From assembly GCA_022925895.1 (NCBI GenBank), contig JAKSYS010000373.1, positions 1-60,017 of the forward strand: 60,017 nt of DNA, in the 5' to 3' direction. The position numbers and the translations under genes are program-made. The notes beneath the pieces were generated by a model. That model was not told the origin of the DNA. It made no database searches and saw only the letters and a list, made by a program, of their open reading frames with translations. The stretch's first letter is position 1. Every line of letters starts with the position of its first letter. This document shows positions 55,972 through 60,017 of this stretch, piece by piece. This stretch comes from Fragilaria crotonensis (lineage: Eukaryota > Bacillariophyta > Fragilariophyceae > Fragilariales > Fragilariaceae).

Positions 55972-56325
55972 CTAATTATTAACAGACCACGTGTGTTTGC
56001 AGTCGGGACATTCATAAAAGCAAGTTTGGCCCTCATCCACCGACCTTAATTGCAATGTATAGAAGCCCACTTCAGGAGCACCACAGCGAATGCACGCTTC
56101 TTCTACGGTGGCTCTGGTAGGTTCTTGAGAACGACTTAGTGATCGTTGCTCCTCGTCACTCTTGGCCCACATGGGGACCGGCCGGTCAGCAGAGTGAGTT
56201 GTAGAGGATGGGAGCTGTGGTAGATTGGCCAAATTTGAACTGTAGTTACAGACGACGCACTTGATATCGCCGGAGGAATCGACTTTCAAAGTGGCGCGGC
56301 ATGGTGGACAGAATGGCCAAGGCAT
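55972..56325 (-). CDS. RPA12: RNA polymerase I subunit RPA12 (TFIIS-like zinc ribbon)
   Basis: Complete 117-residue protein. The N-terminal zinc ribbon uses C6, C9, C23 and C26 (FCPPC, CVVC). The C-terminal TFIIS-type ribbon uses C78, C81, C106 and C109 and contains the hallmark RSVDEGQT with the acidic Asp-Glu pair, then CFYECPDCKHTW. Yeast Rpa12 is about 125 residues with the same two ribbons. The protein is a core subunit of RNA polymerase I and supports transcript cleavage and termination. It sits in the middle of the secreted-repeat gene cluster. The frame is intact. Confidence 0.92.
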   Translation of the reverse strand: MPWPFCPPCRATLKVDSSGDIKCVVCNYSSNLANLPQLPSSTTHSADRPVPMWAKSDEEQRSLSRSQEPTRATVEEACIRCGAPEVGFYTLQLRSVDEGQTCFYECPDCKHTWSVNN

Positions 56326-56719
56326 GACTGAAAGTTGAAATGGAACGGTTCAAGCGCTGTGGTATCTTCTGAGAAGATTTGTTAAACAAACGTAACAATC
56401 GCAATCGGTGATCAAAATCTCTGGTTTGTCGGCAGTCGGCAGGCGGTTGGTGGCTTTTCGGAAACAGGTAATGAGGCAAAACACAGAGCAAAGTCAGTGT
56501 GAATGTGTGGGTGCGTTCTACATAATACATGGTACTTGTACAAGTACCGCGTTTTCTTCAAGTATAGCATCAGTAATCAGTATCCTTCTTCACGAAGTCA
56601 ACGGAACGAAGAAGACGAGACTCAGACTGACTCTGTAACAAATGCATACAATCTAATCAAACAACTGAACGATTGTCCAATGCTGCGACCCCGGCTTCAC
56701 AAATGTCAGTGACTACGGA

Positions 56720-57085
56720 ATGATTGCCGATGCCTCCAGTGGAGGCGCCACCGCTCTGTTTGGTTGCCAATCACAACAATCGTCTGATCATGGCGATATG
56801 GTGGATCGGTTTTCTTTTTACTTGAACAGTAAGCCGCAGACAAAACCCAACAAGGCGTATAGACCCGGCTCGGGGTTGCCCTTGAAAGCAATGCACTCGG
56901 TCAAGGGCTGGCGACCCGGCCCACCTCTAGCATCAGAACGTCTGTTCGGGACACCATGCGCCATGCGGTTTTCCTACATTCAACATGTTCTCGGCGATAC
57001 TACCAACTTCAAAAAGGCGATCACCTTTATCGAGTGCATTCCATCCCTTGCTGTTTGTTGTGACGTTCTCCTGTTTTTGCACTGA
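56720..57085 (+). CDS. Hypothetical protein or exon, unrecognised
   Basis: 121 codons starting MIADASSGGATALFG, with ERLFGTPCAMRFSYIQHVL in the middle and a hydrophobic, Cys-containing end. It could be a first exon or a gene truncated by a one-base error near 57010-57020, because a mixed-composition frame continues downstream. I do not recognise it, and it could be chance. Confidence 0.3.
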   Translation: MIADASSGGATALFGCQSQQSSDHGDMVDRFSFYLNSKPQTKPNKAYRPGSGLPLKAMHSVKGWRPGPPLASERLFGTPCAMRFSYIQHVLGDTTNFKKAITFIECIPSLAVCCDVLLFLH

Positions 57086-57477
57086 GGAACGTGGGTGCCC
57101 GTTATCTTTGTGGGCTTCCATCTGGCCAATACGACAAGACGACCCTGATCACGGAATCGCCAGCACCGACATAACGGCCACGTAAACTGCCGTCTCCTAC
57201 TGTGATGGATATTGTATGTCCCACGAACTGCGAGAGTTGTAGCTAAAGGCCATTTCCATGTCCCAGTCCGATTTCTTGACGCTCGACATGACCTACGAAA
57301 GGGCTTACAATCATGAAATATAAATCCTATAATCGGACTGTAGTACAATGCAGGTGAGTTGAAGCTCGAACGCTCACTTGAACTCCCAGATGGCGAGGGT
57401 TTCGGTGCATTAATCGTTACAACCCCAAAGAACTAATCTCACACTCGCCGCACAGCAGAAATCACACGTAAAAGAAC
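57086..57477. other. Intergenic, no gene recognised
   Basis: Non-coding as far as I can see. Confidence 0.4.
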
Positions 57478-59368
57478 CTAGTGGGTGGGGGTTTTGCCAC
57501 CCTGGTAGTATTTGCCATACGTTTCAACAGGTTTGTCGCAATTGATTGGAGAAGTGGCGGGTTTGTCAAGCTTGGTTGGCGATTGGACCGGTTTGTTATC
57601 AGGTTTTGGGGGAGTAGGTGAAGTGATGGGTTTGTCATACGTGGTTGGAGATTTGACAGGTTCAGAACCCTTTCCTTTTCCAGATGGACTGTCGTTCTTT
57701 GTTGGGGAGGGGGGTTGGTCGTACTTGGTGGGAGACTTCACGGGCTCGGATCCTTTTCCAGATGGACTGCCGTTCTTTGTTGGAGATGGGGGTTGGTCGA
57801 ACTTGGTGGGAGACTTCACGGGCTCGGATCCTTTTCCAGATGGACTGCCGTTCTTTGTTGGAGAGGGGGGTTGGTCGAACTTGGTGGGAGACTTCACGGG
57901 CTCGGATCCTTTTCCAGATGGACTGCCGTTCTTTGTTGGATAGGGGGTTGGTCGTATTTGGTGGGAGATTTCACGGGTTCGGATCCTTTTCAGATGGACT
58001 GCCGTTCTTTGTTGGCGATGGGGTTGGTCGAACTCGGTGGGAGACTTCACGGGCTCGGATCCTTTCCAGATGGACTGCTGTTCTTTGTTGGAGATGGTGG
58101 TTGGTCGTATTTGGTGGGGATTTCATGGGTTCGGATCCTTTTCCAGATGGACTGCTGTTCTTTGTTGGCGATGGGGTTGGTCGAACTCGTGGGGACTTCA
58201 CGGGCTCGGATCCTTTTCCAGATGGACTGCTGTTCTTTGTTGGAGATGGTGGTTGGTCGTATTTGGTGGGGATTTCACGGGTTCGGATCCTTTTCCAGAT
58301 GGACTGCCGTTCTTTGTTGGCGATGGGGGTTGGTCGAACTCGGTGGGAGACTTCACGGGCTCGATCCTTTCCAGATGGACTGCTGTTCTTTGTTGGAGAT
58401 GGTGGTTGGTCGTATTTGGTGGGGATTTCACGGGTTCGGATCCTTTTCGGACGGAGTGCCGTTCTTTGTTGGCGATGGGGTTGGTCGAACTTGGTGGGAG
58501 ACTTCACGGGCTCGGATCCTTTTCCAGACGGACTGCCGTTCTTTGTTGGAGATGGAGGTTGGTCGAACTTGGTGGGAGACTGCACGGGCTCGGATCCTTT
58601 TCCTTTTCCAGATGGACTGTCGTTGGGGCCATTCTTTGTTGGAGATGGCGGTTGGTCAAATTTCGTCGGAGTTTGGACCGGTTTACGGTCTGGAGCGAGC
58701 GTCGGGGGTTTCGTCACTGGGTCGAACTTGGTTGGAGTTTGGACAGGCTTCAGTGCGGGAGGCGATGTTCCTGGAGTGGGATCGAACTGGGGCAAGGTCG
58801 GAGAACTAGTTGGCGGAGCAGTTGGTGCCGCAGTCGGAGGAGAAGTTGGCAATCCGGTAGGAAGGGATGTTGGTGCTGTAGTCGGAGCAGAAGTTGGCCT
58901 AGGGGTTGGGGGTGCCGTAGGCGTGTCCGTTGGTCTTGGGGTTGGAGGAGCAGTGGGGGACGAAGTCGGAGAGTCAGTTGGTGATGGCGTCGGAGGCGCA
59001 GTCGGAGAGTCTGTTGGTGATTCAGTTGGAGAGGCAGTTGGTGATTCAGTTGGAGCGGCAGTTGGAGAAGCAGTTGGTGATGCAGTTGGTGATGCAGTTG
59101 GTGATGCAGTTGGATCATTGCTAGGATTGCTTGACGGAAGGACGCTCAAACTGGGAATGGCTGTAGGCGAATGGGATGGTCCAACACTTGTAGTTGGATT
59201 GTTGGTTGGATCGGCCGACGGTCCAGCACTCAACGTCGGAGAGTCACTGGGTGAGGAACTCCCTGACGGACTGGTTGTTGGAACATCTGGACGAGGGATT
59301 TTTGCGTCGACCACATCTGAGAGGGTGGCCAGCACAAAGGCGACGTTTGCGAAAACTAGGTATCTCAT
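57478..59368 (-). CDS. Secreted Ser/Pro/Thr/Lys-rich repeat protein 3
   Basis: Signal peptide MRYLVFANVAFVLATLSDVVDA and module TTSPSGSSSPSDSPTLSAGPS match secreted proteins 1 and 2. Next is a PTASPTESPTDSPTAPPTP stretch. Then come about twelve tandem 26-residue units: PSPTKNGSPSGKGSEPVKSP followed by TKFDQP. The C-terminus is NCDKPVETYGKYYQGGKTPTH, Tyr/Lys/Gly rich. The start is ATG 59368; an ATG six codons upstream (59386) is less likely because it would place charged residues before the signal. Many one-base indels shift the frame between repeat units (57943-58520), typical of errors in repetitive DNA. A secreted matrix or wall protein is likely. Lys/Ser spacing recalls silica-associated proteins, but there is no clear KxxK block. 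Confidence 0.72.
57660..58640 (-). repeat. 78-bp minisatellite in secreted protein 3
   Basis: About twelve head-to-tail copies of a 78-base unit containing GGATCCTTTTCCAGATGGAC on the plus strand. Each encodes one 26-residue unit. Confidence 0.88.
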
Positions 59369-60017
59369 AAGATGATCTTTTCCCAAAGAAATACAGCGAT
59401 GCTTGAACCACGCTCAACCCTCGAAAAATGTTACCACAAAGGTTAATCAATGAGACGGAGTGCTTTGTGCTAGAGACTTCGACCTTAGAGCTCCGTCCAG
59501 TGTAGAACTTCTACACCAAAGTGTGATGATAGGTTAAATCTGTGTTCAAGTTCAATTTTCAATCACGACCCTCTGTTCCCTTGCTGCGAGTTGATTACAC
59601 TGGATAAATATCGCGCAGGATAAATGATGCTCTTCTTTTAAGTATTTGCTTGCACTTCGCTTTGGGCCATCACGCGGTTCATCCTATTTTGAAAAGTCGT
59701 TCGGTTCTTGCGATAACATCGTCACAACATTTATCGTTGTTTTGTAGATAAACGTGAAATACATGTTCAATTGTTGTGCAACGTGAACGAAAACTGTAAT
59801 TAATTTATGTGTCTTACCTGTATTCATAACCGGATCCTATCACGATTTTCCAAGTTTCCAATTGTTGCTTAACTTTCCCTTGACCTAAGTAATCGCTTTA
59901 GATATCAGAAAGGGTTGTTGCCTTCATCGTCTCAGATATTCCATGGGGTCAATTTAGGATGTTGTCCTCCGCGATAAGTACTCGTACTTGTGATACTGAG
60001 TCCTGAGTATTCAGTAC
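59369..60017. other. Intergenic to right edge, no gene recognised
   Basis: Upstream region of secreted protein 3, AT-rich at 59740-59820. A GTACTCGTACTTG patch lies near the right edge. Confidence 0.4.

Noticed and set aside
55480-55982. Plus-strand ORFs before RPA12
   Set aside because: Overlapping frames without recognisable motif or splice-supported continuation.
50700-59100. Long antisense frames opposite the P/T-rich genes (Gly/Val/Arg/Trp-rich)
   Set aside because: They mirror the tandem repeats of the sense genes. Only the sense frames have signal peptides and sensible ends.
1-60017. tRNA or rRNA genes
   Set aside because: I looked for T-loop (GTTCRANTC) and rRNA-like stretches by eye and found none with a matching acceptor stem. 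A covariance search would be needed to exclude them.

Overview
The window looks like nuclear DNA of a diatom, most likely pennate. Protein-coding genes carry short GT-AG introns. The predicted proteins include a VTC4-type vacuolar polyphosphate polymerase, an mTERF protein, a type II membrane LRR protein with a PT-rich linker, several secreted proteins with PSGSS/PSxxPS and PTPxPT repeats, and an FG-GAP surface protein with a P/T-rich stalk. That combination is typical of diatoms and other stramenopiles. There is no operon structure and no bacterial signal. The species assignment is inference from protein style only.

Layout. 1-3.75 kb: a hypothetical ORF open at the left edge, next to a frameshifted CMC/Plavaka-like transposase on the minus strand. 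5.5-19.2 kb: a gene-rich stretch with VTC4, an EBP1/PA2G4 homologue, an LRR-like protein, a sulfotransferase, an mTERF protein and the LRR membrane protein. 19.25-19.57 kb: a hAT-type MITE with an 8-bp target duplication. 21.2-31.05 kb: a complete tyrosine-recombinase retrotransposon on the minus strand with gag-like, RT-RNase H and recombinase ORFs and split direct repeats. 31.3-42.8 kb: a head-to-tail tandem duplication of a RING-finger gene, an NAD(P)-binding epimerase-like gene and an F-box/ApaG gene. The second unit is interrupted by a composite hAT-like insertion that itself holds a PIF/Harbinger-like element. 43.3-48.4 kb: a peroxisomal-type mitochondrial carrier-family protein, the FG-GAP protein and a methyltransferase-like protein. 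48.4-50.6 kb: palindrome-rich non-coding DNA with an inverted-repeat element. 50.65-59.4 kb: three related secreted P/T/S-rich repeat proteins surrounding the small RNA polymerase I subunit RPA12.

Many conserved genes are broken only by single-base gains or losses, mostly in short homopolymers. On both sides of each break the protein stays well conserved. The simplest reading is residual indel error in a long-read assembly, not decay, so these genes are annotated as CDS with the suspect sites listed. The exceptions are the transposase and the first F-box/ApaG copy, which I call pseudogenes.

Most distinctive: the 9.8-kb YR retrotransposon with A1-ORFs-B1-A2-B2 architecture, in-frame gag and RT separated by a single UGA, and RT and recombinase ORFs that overlap; a candidate 25-nt intron in both RING copies; and the cluster of three secreted repeat proteins that share a signal-peptide and N-terminal module.
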